A stretch of 38,301 nucleotides of DNA from Flavobacteriaceae bacterium. Lineage in GTDB: Bacteria > Bacteroidota > Bacteroidia > Flavobacteriales > Flavobacteriaceae. The number at the start of each line of letters is the position of its first letter. The first letter of the stretch is position 1. A program made the translations under genes and the position numbers. The DNA is taken from the NCBI GenBank assembly GCA_947373225.1, contig CANBWX010000019.1, forward strand, positions 1 to 38,301, read 5' to 3'. Shown here piece by piece: positions 17,527 through 24,964 of the stretch. The notes beneath the pieces were generated by a model. That model worked only from the letters and a program-made list of their open reading frames with translations, searched no databases and had not been told where the DNA came from.

Positions 17527-18747
17527 ATGAAAATAGCGAATCTATTAAACATTGCTTGGCGTGCCATAAGTCGAAACAAGATGAGAACTTTTCTCACTAT
17601 GTTGGGAATTATTATTGGTGTGGCGGCCGTAATTGCAATGATTGCGATTGGTGAAGGTTCGAAACAAAGTATCGAAAGTCAAATAAAAACGATGGGGAGT
17701 AATATGATTATGGTACGACCAACTAGTAATGTTGAAGGCGGTGTTAGAATAGATAATAGCAGTGTGCAATCGCTTGATGAAGCTGATATTGTTGCTTTGA
17801 AAAAAAATCCACAATACATAAATGCTATTTCGCCAGTGGTTTCAATGAAAGGACAAGTAATTAATGGAACCTATAATTGGAGTACTACGATTCAAGGAGT
17901 TACTCCTGATTTTTTATTCATCCGAAGTTGGAAGCTAAAAGAAGGTGTTGCGTTTACAAATCAAGATGTAAAAGCCGCAGCTAAAGTATGTTTGGTAGGC
18001 TTAACTGTAGTCTCAAATCTTTTCCCTGATGGTGGAGATATTACTGGAAAAAGCATTCGTTTCAAAAATATCCCATTCAAAATAATTGGTGTTTTGAGTA
18101 AAAAAGGAGATAATTCATTTGGACAGGATCAAGATGATATAATTTTAACACCCGTAACTACTGTACAAAAAAGAATTCTGGCTACTACTTATTACCAAAA
18201 TATTTATGCCTCAGCAATAGATGAAAAATCAACCAGTAATGCTTCGTCAGAAGTTGAAAAAGTGCTTCGAAAATCACATCGATTAAAAGAAACCGACGAA
18301 AATGATTTTACAGTACGAACCCAAACCGAATTGGTAAATATGCTGACTTCAACAAGTAGTATTCTAACCATTTTACTGACCGTTATTGCAGGTATTTCGC
18401 TCGTAGTTGGTGGAATTGGCATTATGAATATTATGTATGTTTCGGTTACGGAACGCACCAAAGAAATTGGGTTACGCATGGCAATTGGTGCACGTGGTTT
18501 GGATATTTTAATTCAGTTTTTGATAGAAGCTATTTTAATAAGCATCACTGGGGGAATAATTGGTGTTGTCATTGGAATTTCGGCAACAAAATTGGTTACC
18601 TATTTTATGAATTGGCCTACATTAATATCATTTTCATCTATTTATATCTCCTTTTTAGTATGTTTTGTAACAGGAGTGTTTTTTGGATATTATCCAGCAT
18701 TAAAAGCCTCTAAACTAGATCCAATTGAAGCGTTACGATTTGAATAA
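17527..18747 (+). CDS. macB: MacB-like ABC permease
   Basis: A 406-residue permease with the MacB/FtsX layout: an N-terminal membrane helix (NKMRTFLTMLGIIIGVAAVIAM), a large periplasmic MacB-PCD domain (about 45-280) and three C-terminal membrane helices with the conserved cytoplasmic ERTKEIGLRMAIGAR loop and KLDPIEALR ending. With macA, the ATPase and the TolC-like channel it forms a tripartite exporter of peptides, macrolides or lipids. No terminator is visible after it, but the next gene has its own promoter. Confidence 0.93.
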   Translation: MKIANLLNIAWRAISRNKMRTFLTMLGIIIGVAAVIAMIAIGEGSKQSIESQIKTMGSNMIMVRPTSNVEGGVRIDNSSVQSLDEADIVALKKNPQYINAISPVVSMKGQVINGTYNWSTTIQGVTPDFLFIRSWKLKEGVAFTNQDVKAAAKVCLVGLTVVSNLFPDGGDITGKSIRFKNIPFKIIGVLSKKGDNSFGQDQDDIILTPVTTVQKRILATTYYQNIYASAIDEKSTSNASSEVEKVLRKSHRLKETDENDFTVRTQTELVNMLTSTSSILTILLTVIAGISLVVGGIGIMNIMYVSVTERTKEIGLRMAIGARGLDILIQFLIEAILISITGGIIGVVIGISATKLVTYFMNWPTLISFSSIYISFLVCFVTGVFFGYYPALKASKLDPIEALRFE

Positions 18748-18750
18748 AAC

Positions 18751-18816
18751 CTGCGAATTATACAATATTTAATATTTTTTATATAACAAAAGGACAATTT
18801 TTGATTACCACATTTG
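18751..18816 (+). promoter_or_regulatory. Island promoter 5: weak dyad and TTTG -7 box
   Basis: CTGCGAA (18751-18757), a degenerate dyad 18758-18786 (left half TTATACAATAT, right half TTTTATATAAC), and ACATTTG with TTTG starting at 18813, exactly 27 bp after the dyad end. Here the right half and the phase are kept while the left half is weak. It precedes the FMN reductase gene. Confidence 0.6.
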
Positions 18817-18846
18817 TATAGTTTTAAATAAATAAAACCCAATACT

Positions 18847-19395
18847 ATGCACCACATCGTAATTATATCTTCAAGTATTAGAATTGGACGTAAAAGCCAC
18901 AGAGTTGCTTTATATTTTGAAAAATATTTAAAAGAAAACAACTTGGCTACATCCGAAATTTTGGATTTAAAAAGCTATAATTTTCCCATTTTTGAGGAAC
19001 GATTAAAATATCAAAAAGAGCCTTTGCCAGGAGCAATTGAGTTTGCCAATAAAATAATATCATCAAACGGAGTAATTATTATTACCCCAGAATATAATGG
19101 AAGTTTTCCTGCAAGCTTAAAAAACGCAATTGATATTTTGTATGAGGAGTGGTTTCATAAACCTATTGCAATATCAACTGTTTCAGGGGGAGTTTTTGGA
19201 GGTTCACAGGCCTTGATTTCGTTGCAATTTGTCCTTTGGAAAATTAGGGCTTTGACAGTTCCTGCAACATTTCCAGTCGCTAAAATTGAAGATTCATTTG
19301 ATGAATTGGGAAATCCAAAAAATAAGGTTGAAACAGACAAACTTGCTGCGGTTTTTATTGCTGAATTACTTCGGTGCGTAAACGCAGAATTATAA
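18847..19395 (+). CDS. NADPH-dependent FMN reductase family protein
   Basis: A 182-residue flavodoxin-fold reductase of the ChrR/YieF/azoreductase-like group. The N-terminal phosphate-binding loop SSSIRIGRKS and the TPEYNGSFPASLKNAIDIL motif that contacts FMN are clear. These enzymes reduce quinones, chromate or azo dyes and help oxidative stress defence; the natural substrate here is unknown. It is a single gene with its own island-type promoter and terminator. Confidence 0.9.
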   Translation: MHHIVIISSSIRIGRKSHRVALYFEKYLKENNLATSEILDLKSYNFPIFEERLKYQKEPLPGAIEFANKIISSNGVIIITPEYNGSFPASLKNAIDILYEEWFHKPIAISTVSGGVFGGSQALISLQFVLWKIRALTVPATFPVAKIEDSFDELGNPKNKVETDKLAAVFIAELLRCVNAEL

Positions 19396-19437
19396 GCATC
19401 ATTTCACAAACAAATAGTTTATTAGCTTTGGTTTGGA

Positions 19438-19466
19438 GGGCTGTCTTGGAAGGGGCAGCCTTTTTT
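19438..19466 (+). terminator. Rho-independent terminator
   Basis: GGGCTGTC (19438-19445) pairs with GGGGCAGCC (to 19460) and is followed by TTTTTT (19461-19466). It ends the FMN reductase gene and shares the GGCTGTC core with the terminator at 8663. Confidence 0.88.
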
Positions 19467-19503
19467 ATGAAAAAAAAATGTGGTTTTTCATTTCAAATAA
19501 AAG

Positions 19504-19569
19504 GTGTGAATGATGTAACTTATTTCTAAAGTTTTATAACATTTTTTGATGTTAATCGGCTCAACTTTA
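19504..19569 (+). promoter_or_regulatory. Island promoter 6: GTGTGAA box, dyad, TTTA -7 box
   Basis: GTGTGAA 19504-19510, dyad 19511-19539 (TGATGTAACTTA and AAAGTTTTATAA), and CAACTTTA with TTTA at 19566, 27 bp after the dyad. It drives the second GIWMDHS-family gene and probably the mla operon. Confidence 0.78.
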
Positions 19570-19630
19570 TGTTTTTATAATTAGTGCACATTAAAAAAGA
19601 GTCTTCGTTACAAACCATAAAAACAAAATT

Positions 19631-20014
19631 ATGAAACCAGTAAAAAAATTAGGAATATGGATGGATCATTCCATTGCGCATATCATGGAATTTACTTCTG
19701 ATCCGTTTGAAATAAAAACCATTGAGTCAAAATTTAGCCATCAAAAAAAAATGGAATCTTTGGTCAAAAGTGAAAGCCTGATGCATAATAAAGAACAACA
19801 AGAACTTCCAAGTTATTATAAAAAACTGAGTGACGTAATTAAAGATTACAAGCGCGTTTTACTTTTTGGTCCTACAGATGCAAAAGTAGAATTATTTGAT
19901 ATCCTTTGCGAAGATCAGCGTTTCAGTAATATAAAAATCGAAATTAAAGAAACGGATAAAATGACGGCGAATCAAAAAAATGCTTTTGTAAGAGAATATT
20001 TTTCAAAAGAATAG
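19631..20014 (+). CDS. GIWMDHS-family protein (paralogue of 13735-14130)
   Basis: A 127-residue soluble protein of unknown function, clearly paralogous to the protein at 13735-14130: shared blocks are KKLGIWMDHSIAHIMEF, SLMHNKEQ and VLLFGPTDAKVELFD, with a common VREYFSK-like end. It heads the unit that continues with mlaEFD after 73 bp. That both paralogues stand before envelope transport operons and behind island promoters suggests a shared regulatory or protective job, but nothing in the sequence shows an enzyme site. Confidence 0.78.
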   Translation: MKPVKKLGIWMDHSIAHIMEFTSDPFEIKTIESKFSHQKKMESLVKSESLMHNKEQQELPSYYKKLSDVIKDYKRVLLFGPTDAKVELFDILCEDQRFSNIKIEIKETDKMTANQKNAFVREYFSKE

Positions 20015-20087
20015 ATTCTAAATCTGAAATAACCGAATACAATCCACACTCAAAAACAAGAAAATTATTTCATAAAAGTACCCTATT

Positions 20088-20846
20088 TTGACTATCTATC
20101 TAAAAAATATTTTCAACGAAGCAGGTAATATTACTCAATTTACCTTGAGGTTTTTCAGCGAACTTTTCAAACCTGCTTTTCAATTTAGAGAATTTGTCCG
20201 ACAATGTTTCGCCGTAGGTTACAAAACTTTACCCTTAATAAGCATTACAGGTTTTATAATGGGATTAGTTTTAACACTTCAATCGCGGCCAACTTTATTG
20301 AAATTTGGAGCTGAATCTTGGTTGCCAAGCATGGTTTCGTTGTCCCTAATCAGAGAAATTGCTCCTGTAGTTACCGCTTTAATTTGTGCCGGAAAAATAG
20401 CTTCAGGAATTGGTGCCGAATTGGGTTCTATGAAAGTAACCGAGCAAATAGACGCCATGGAAGTTTCGGCAATAAACCCTTATAAATATTTAGTGGTTAC
20501 TCGAATTTTAGCCACAACACTTATGGTTCCTGTTTTGGTGATTTATGCTGATTTTATTGGGATTTATGGTGGTTACATTGGTTTTAATATACACGGAAAC
20601 ATCAGTTTGTACCGCTATTTCTCCGATGTATCGGAACATCTTGAATATTTAGATTTCATGCCTGCATTTATCAAAACATTTTTCTTCGGATTTTTTATAG
20701 GATTAATAGGTTCTTACAAAGGTTTTAATGCCTCAAACGGAACTGCCAGCGTAGGAATTGCAGCTAATGAAGCGGTAGTTTCGGCTTCACTTTCTGTTTT
20801 TATTATAGATATGCTGGCTGTTCAATTAACCGATTTATTTTTCTGA
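20088..20846 (+). CDS. mlaE: MlaE-type lipid transport permease
   Basis: A 252-residue inner-membrane permease of the MlaE family, part of the MCE phospholipid transport system that keeps outer-membrane asymmetry. The family signature is present (GSMKVTEQIDAMEVSAINPY) along with about five membrane segments. A TTG start at 20088 is used because no ATG fits the conserved N-terminus. The ATPase gene begins 4 bp downstream. Confidence 0.92.
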   Translation: MTIYLKNIFNEAGNITQFTLRFFSELFKPAFQFREFVRQCFAVGYKTLPLISITGFIMGLVLTLQSRPTLLKFGAESWLPSMVSLSLIREIAPVVTALICAGKIASGIGAELGSMKVTEQIDAMEVSAINPYKYLVVTRILATTLMVPVLVIYADFIGIYGGYIGFNIHGNISLYRYFSDVSEHLEYLDFMPAFIKTFFFGFFIGLIGSYKGFNASNGTASVGIAANEAVVSASLSVFIIDMLAVQLTDLFF

Positions 20847-20850
20847 AATT

Positions 20851-21585
20851 ATGGAAACACAACCTATTATAGCCATCAGTAATTTATATAAATCTTTTGG
20901 AAAAAATAAAATTCTAAAAGGCATTAATCTTACTGTAAAAAAGGGAGAAGATTTGGTGATTCTGGGGCGTTCTGGTTCTGGGAAATCAGTAACTATAAAA
21001 TGTTTGGTTGGATTAGTAGGAGCTGATAAGGGAAAAATTAAAATTTTTGGCACAGAGATTACCACTTTAAGAAATAAAGAACTCAATGACATCAGAGTAC
21101 GAATAGGTTTTATGTTTCAAAATGGTGCCTTGTACGATTCTATGTCGGTAAGACAAAATTTGGCATTTACATTAAAACATCATACTCAAAATTTATCGGA
21201 ATCAGCAATCGAAAGTCAGATTATCGAAGCATTAGACAATGTTGGTCTGAAAGAATCGATAGACAAAATGCCTTCGGAATTATCGGGCGGAATGAAAAAA
21301 AGAATTGCCTTAGCAAGAACAATTATCATCAAGCCTGAAATTATTTTATACGACGAACCAACTTCGGGTTTAGACACTATTACATCGCGAGAAATTAGCG
21401 AATTAATATTATCCATTCAAAAAAAATACAAAACAACTTCCATCATAATTACCCACGACATGGCTTGTGCAAAATTGACAGGAAATAGGATAATGATTTT
21501 AAAAGACGGAGTAATTAATGCCGAAGGAACCTACGCAGCCTTGGAAAAAAGCAAGGACGAATGGGTACGTTCCTTTTTTATTTAA
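20851..21585 (+). CDS. mlaF: MlaF-type ABC ATPase
   Basis: A 244-residue ATPase with Walker A GRSGSGKSV, signature LSGGMKKRIALART (the Met-Lys-Lys variant is typical for MlaF), Walker B IILYDEPTSGLD and switch His in ITHDM. It powers MlaE. The operon order E-F-D is standard, and mlaD follows after 18 bp. Confidence 0.94.
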   Translation: METQPIIAISNLYKSFGKNKILKGINLTVKKGEDLVILGRSGSGKSVTIKCLVGLVGADKGKIKIFGTEITTLRNKELNDIRVRIGFMFQNGALYDSMSVRQNLAFTLKHHTQNLSESAIESQIIEALDNVGLKESIDKMPSELSGGMKKRIALARTIIIKPEIILYDEPTSGLDTITSREISELILSIQKKYKTTSIIITHDMACAKLTGNRIMILKDGVINAEGTYAALEKSKDEWVRSFFI

Positions 21586-21603
21586 ACAATAAAAACTAAG
21601 ATC

Positions 21604-22449
21604 ATGAATAAAGATACCGGATCAAATTGGAAATTAGGAATATTTGTAATCATTGGGCTGATACTATTTGTTTTTACTATATATATCGTTGGGAAACAGC
21701 AAAATTTATTTGGCTCTACCTTTCAGTTAAAATCAAAATTTAAAACCGTAAGTGGATTAAAAGTGGGGAATAATGTCCGTTTTTCGGGAATAAATGTTGG
21801 AACCATAGACGAAATTGAACTGATAACAGATTCCAGCGTGGTAGTGGTTTTGAAGATAGAAAAAGGAGTGCAAAAATTTATTAAAACCGATGCTATAGCC
21901 AGTATTGGTTCTGATGGATTAATGGGTGATAAAGTGCTGACAGTTTCTCCAGGAAACTCCTCTAGTAAGATCATCAAAGACAACGATTTTATTGCCTCAA
22001 AAAGTCCTGTAGAAATGGCAGATCTTATGAGCAGCTTAAAAAAAAGTATCGATAATGCTGGTATTATCACATCTCAACTGGCTCAATTCACTTACAATAT
22101 GAATAATGGAAATGGCACTCTATCTAAATTGATAACGGATAAAGAATTTGCAAATAGTCTAAAAAATACACTTACCAATTTAGAAATTAGCTCTAATGAA
22201 TTTGCGCATTTCACTGCGAAAATGAATAATGGCAATGGAGTTTTATCCAAACTAGTCAGCGATAAAAAATTGGGCGTGAAATTAGATTCGACAATGACTA
22301 ATCTGGAATCGGGAACAAAAAGATTAAATGAAACCATAGAGGCTGCAAAGCATAATTTTTTGTTGAGAGGCTATTTTAATAATAAGAAAAAAGAGGAGGC
22401 AAAAAAGCGGGAAGAGTTAAAAGACGAAAATAATTTAGAAAATAAATAA
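21604..22449 (+). CDS. mlaD: MlaD-like MCE domain lipid-binding protein
   Basis: A 281-residue periplasmic substrate-binding protein anchored by an N-terminal membrane helix (residues 11-29). The MCE domain (about 38-120) contains FKTVSGLKVGNNVRFSGINVGTI split by a short gap and the GDKVLTVSPG end. The C-terminal half is helical, with two copies of a MNNGNGxLSKLxxDK unit (near 162-175 and 201-214), and ends in a highly charged Lys/Glu tail. It completes the mlaEFD transporter; mlaB and mlaC equivalents are not in the window. Confidence 0.92.
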   Translation: MNKDTGSNWKLGIFVIIGLILFVFTIYIVGKQQNLFGSTFQLKSKFKTVSGLKVGNNVRFSGINVGTIDEIELITDSSVVVVLKIEKGVQKFIKTDAIASIGSDGLMGDKVLTVSPGNSSSKIIKDNDFIASKSPVEMADLMSSLKKSIDNAGIITSQLAQFTYNMNNGNGTLSKLITDKEFANSLKNTLTNLEISSNEFAHFTAKMNNGNGVLSKLVSDKKLGVKLDSTMTNLESGTKRLNETIEAAKHNFLLRGYFNNKKKEEAKKREELKDENNLENK

Positions 22450-22450
22450 T

Positions 22451-22516
22451 CTGTGAATATTGAAACTTATCTAAAAAGTTATGTAACGCATTTTTTCTAA
22501 AAGCTATTCACCTTTG
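22451..22516 (+). promoter_or_regulatory. Island promoter 7: dyad and CACCTTTG -7 box
   Basis: CTGTGAA 22451-22457, dyad 22458-22486 (TATTGAAACTT and AAGTTATGTAA), and CACCTTTG with TTTG starting at 22513, 27 bp after the dyad end. It starts 2 bp after the mlaD stop and drives the next three small genes. Confidence 0.76.
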
Positions 22517-22557
22517 TAATATCTCGAAAATTCATTCTTGACAAAAAATAAAACAAA

Positions 22558-22776
22558 ATGGAAGATAGTTCAAACTTTAGAAAAACAGCCCAATCACAAG
22601 ATGCTATTTCCGATATGCAAATAGACATTCACAAAAAAAATACAAAACATCACCAAGAAAGAGCCAATCAACTCGTACAAAATTTTTACAATAAAGCTTG
22701 TGGATGCTCTGTGAAAGCTCAAGAAAATAATCTATTTGATTATAAATCACAAATCAAAGAAGAGGAATCATTTTAA
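22558..22776 (+). CDS. Small hydrophilic protein with CGC motif
   Basis: A 72-residue polar protein, rich in Gln, Lys and His, with no signal peptide. A CGCS motif at residues 48-51 could bind metal or be redox-active; the family is not recognised. It is first in a unit with the next two genes and has an island promoter. Start at 22558 agrees with a transcription start near 22523. Confidence 0.6.
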   Translation: MEDSSNFRKTAQSQDAISDMQIDIHKKNTKHHQERANQLVQNFYNKACGCSVKAQENNLFDYKSQIKEEESF

Positions 22777-22780
22777 AAAA

Positions 22781-22999
22781 ATGAATATGAAAACGGAGAA
22801 AAAAATCAACAATAAAATTTTGAAAATTACTTTGATAATCAAGGAAAAATATCCAGAATTATCGAAATATATTATGGAAATGCCAGTAACAATTCCTATT
22901 TCGGAAAACCCGGAAATAAACTGTAAAATATTACAGGATTACTATAATTCGCTCGAAGACATGCTGGACAATTATATTGAAAATCAAGTCTTAAAATAA
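22781..22999 (+). CDS. Small conserved-looking protein of unknown function
   Basis: A 72-residue mostly helical protein starting at ATG 22781, 4 bp after the previous stop; a frame reaching back to 22736 would overlap that gene and is unlikely. The core KYPELSKYIMEMPVTIP followed by a helical LQDYYNSLEDMLDNYI looks like a small regulatory or adaptor protein. It lies 9 bp before the iron permease-like gene. No function can be given. Confidence 0.6.
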   Translation: MNMKTEKKINNKILKITLIIKEKYPELSKYIMEMPVTIPISENPEINCKILQDYYNSLEDMLDNYIENQVLK

Positions 23000-23008
23000 A
23001 ATCCTAAA

Positions 23009-23404
23009 ATGAGAAATTTATATAGTTACACCGAACAAATTTTCGAAAGACTGACTACTATAACAACCTCAATTCTTGGGAATTCAATCACCTTTATTAT
23101 TGCATTTTGCTTAGTTATATTTTGGTGGGTTAATAATTTTTTCAACAACCGGAATATTCATGAAATTATTGGAGAAATCATTATCGGAACTACTTTTTTG
23201 AGCTTATTTATTATTCAAAAATCGTTCAATAAGTTTTCTGGTTCGTTACATTTAAAAATAAACGAATTAGTTTCATCGCATGAACCTGCTAACAATTCAG
23301 TAATAAATGCCGAAGAAAAAACAGAAAAAGAAATAACAGAACTTTCTAAAGAATATGCTGATCTAGCAGATCAAATAAAAGAGATAGCTAAAGACAAGAA
23401 ATAA
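23009..23404 (+). CDS. Low-affinity iron permease family-like membrane protein
   Basis: A 131-residue protein with two membrane helices (about 24-42 and 52-70) followed by a conserved HLKINELVSSHE region and a charged C-terminal helix. The arrangement and the IQKSFNKFSGSLHLKINELV block match the bacterial members of the low-affinity iron permease family (PF04120). Transport of iron has not been shown for bacterial members, so the name is by family only. It is last of a three-gene unit. Confidence 0.72.
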   Translation: MRNLYSYTEQIFERLTTITTSILGNSITFIIAFCLVIFWWVNNFFNNRNIHEIIGEIIIGTTFLSLFIIQKSFNKFSGSLHLKINELVSSHEPANNSVINAEEKTEKEITELSKEYADLADQIKEIAKDKK

Positions 23405-23463
23405 AATTAACCTTTTTTATACATAATAATTATTCATTCCTAGACAGAAAAAATCTAAAAAAA

Positions 23464-23529
23464 CCGTGAATGATATAAGTTATTTAAAAAGTTATGTAAC
23501 AGTTTTAGTCCCTAATGAAACCACCTTTG
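23464..23529 (+). promoter_or_regulatory. Island promoter 8: dyad and CACCTTTG -7 box
   Basis: CCGTGAA 23464-23470, dyad 23471-23499 (TGATATAAGTT and AAGTTATGTAA), and CACCTTTG with TTTG starting at 23526, 27 bp after the dyad. The implied start near 23536 rules out initiation of csbD at 23537 and supports the ATG at 23570. Confidence 0.8.
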
Positions 23530-23569
23530 TATTGTTGTGAAAATACTTTCACAGATAAATTATAAAAAG

Positions 23570-23755
23570 ATGAACACTACAGAATTAAAAGGAAACTGGG
23601 AAACTCAAAAAGGGAAATTAAAACAAAAATTTGCTGCTTTGACGGATGATGATTTGTTATTTGCAACCGGTAAAAAAGAAGAGATGATGGGAAAACTTCA
23701 AATAAAACTAGGTAAGACAAAAGACGAATTACACAAAATAATTGAAGCATTGTAA
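23570..23755 (+). CDS. CsbD family stress protein
   Basis: A 61-residue helical protein of the CsbD family (KGNWETQKGKLKQKF, GKKEEMMGKLQIKLG). In Bacillus CsbD belongs to the general stress regulon; the molecular role is unknown. The ATG at 23570 is chosen over an upstream frame start because the promoter lies immediately before. It begins a unit of small envelope/stress genes. Confidence 0.9.
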   Translation: MNTTELKGNWETQKGKLKQKFAALTDDDLLFATGKKEEMMGKLQIKLGKTKDELHKIIEAL

Positions 23756-23793
23756 CTAATTTACAATACAAATTAATTACTAAATCACTCCTT

Positions 23794-24237
23794 ATGAAAA
23801 AGATAATTTTCACTCTTGCATTTACAGCTCTCATCTCTGGAATTGTGTTAACAAGTTGCAAACCTTCAAATAAAGAAGAGACCGAATCGCAAGAAAAAGT
23901 ACAAGAAGCTAGAGAAAACTTAGTTGTGGCAAAAAAAGCTGCAAGTGATGAAGAATGGAAAGCTTTCGAAGAAAATACAGATTCAATTATCAATGAAAAT
24001 GAAATTCAGATAACTGAATTAAAGTTGAGAATGAAAAAAACAGGAAAATCAATTGATGCCAATTATAAAAAAAATATTGATGTTCTGGACAAAAAAAACA
24101 AGGAACTTAAAGCTAGAATGGATATGTATAAAAATGATGCCAACAGCGATTGGCAATCCTTTAAGCGCGAATTCAAACACGATAAAGATGAACTTGGTCA
24201 AGCATTGAAAGATCTAACGGTCAAAAACACAAAATAA
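23794..24237 (+). CDS. Coiled-coil lipoprotein
   Basis: A 147-residue precursor with a lipoprotein signal ending at C22 (VLTSC). The mature protein is highly charged and predicted all-helical, with two long helical stretches (ITELKLRMKKTGKSI and IDVLDKKNKELKARMDMYK) and a conserved WQSFKREFKHDKDEL end. This type is common in Flavobacteria near csbD and YtxH genes; its function is unknown. It lies 38 bp after csbD. Confidence 0.8.
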   Translation: MKKIIFTLAFTALISGIVLTSCKPSNKEETESQEKVQEARENLVVAKKAASDEEWKAFEENTDSIINENEIQITELKLRMKKTGKSIDANYKKNIDVLDKKNKELKARMDMYKNDANSDWQSFKREFKHDKDELGQALKDLTVKNTK

Positions 24238-24275
24238 TAAATGGCACTATTCTCTAACATTTAAAAATAAGTATT

Positions 24276-24428
24276 ATGAGTAATCTACTTTATACCATAG
24301 CAATAATTCTAATCATTTTTTGGGCAATCGGATTCTTTGCCTATAGTGCGGGATCAATGATACATATTCTTCTTGTAATTGCAATTGTAGCAATATTATT
24401 AAGGCTTATTCAAGGAAAAAGAATATAA
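24276..24428 (+). CDS. lmo0937-type small membrane protein
   Basis: A 50-residue two-helix membrane protein, starting MSNLLYTIAIILIIFWAIGF and ending with a second hydrophobic helix and RLIQGKRI. This matches the lmo0937 family (DUF5670), short stress-associated membrane proteins. It sits between the coiled-coil lipoprotein (38 bp) and the YtxH gene (19 bp). Confidence 0.85.
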   Translation: MSNLLYTIAIILIIFWAIGFFAYSAGSMIHILLVIAIVAILLRLIQGKRI

Positions 24429-24447
24429 TAATTTAAAATAAACAATC

Positions 24448-24726
24448 ATGAAAACAGATAAAATAATATTAGGAGTTGTAGGCGGAATAGTTACTGGTGC
24501 AGTAATGGGTATTTTGTTTGCGCCTGCAAAAGGCAAAAAAACCAGAAGAAAAATCATGAACAAAGGTGTTGATAGTGTTGACGATTTGAAAGATAAATTT
24601 GACTCATTGCTTGGAACAATTACCAAAAAATATGAAACTATTTGGGACTCAACTGAAGATCTAATCGCTCAAGAAAAAGCAAAAATAGATTTGTCAAAAA
24701 AAGAAATGAAAAGTTTGAATAATTAA
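24448..24726 (+). CDS. YtxH domain protein
   Basis: A 92-residue protein with a glycine-rich membrane helix (LGVVGGIVTGAVMGILFAPA) followed by the GKKTRRKI basic turn and an amphipathic helical tail, the normal YtxH layout. YtxH members belong to general stress regulons in Firmicutes, and their mechanism is not known. Part of the csbD unit. Confidence 0.88.
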   Translation: MKTDKIILGVVGGIVTGAVMGILFAPAKGKKTRRKIMNKGVDSVDDLKDKFDSLLGTITKKYETIWDSTEDLIAQEKAKIDLSKKEMKSLNN

Positions 24727-24964
24727 TTTTTTGATTTTGGACAATTCCATAACAACAATAGCAATCTTATATTGCCAAGCAGACGAAGAAAATAAAGTAT
24801 CGGTAAAATTCGAAAATCAAAATTAGGATTGAAAAAATTACTACTAATTTATATCATGCAATGTCAGGATTCGTAATTGCTATTGTTGTTACTTTATTTA
24901 TCAAATTCAAAGGATTGAAATATCTTTCAGGTTTTTATTCTTCTAACAAATTTAAAAAAACAAT
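24727..24964 (+). other. Gene-poor stretch with a possible 35-residue ORF
   Basis: No established gene. A short frame 24861-24968 could code for 35 residues with one hydrophobic helix (MSGFVIAIVVTLFIKFKG); its stop overlaps the ATG of the next gene (ATATGA). Without homologues it may be a chance ORF or the remnant of a small membrane protein. No island dyad or terminator was seen. Confidence 0.3.

Noticed and set aside
22736..22780. Longer start for the second small gene of the iron-permease unit
   Set aside because: It would overlap the 3' end of the preceding gene by about 40 bp; ATG 22781 directly after that stop is simpler.
22558..22999. Two small adjacent genes as a toxin-antitoxin pair
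   Set aside because: Neither shows toxin or DNA-binding antitoxin motifs, and they share a stress-type promoter with a membrane protein gene.
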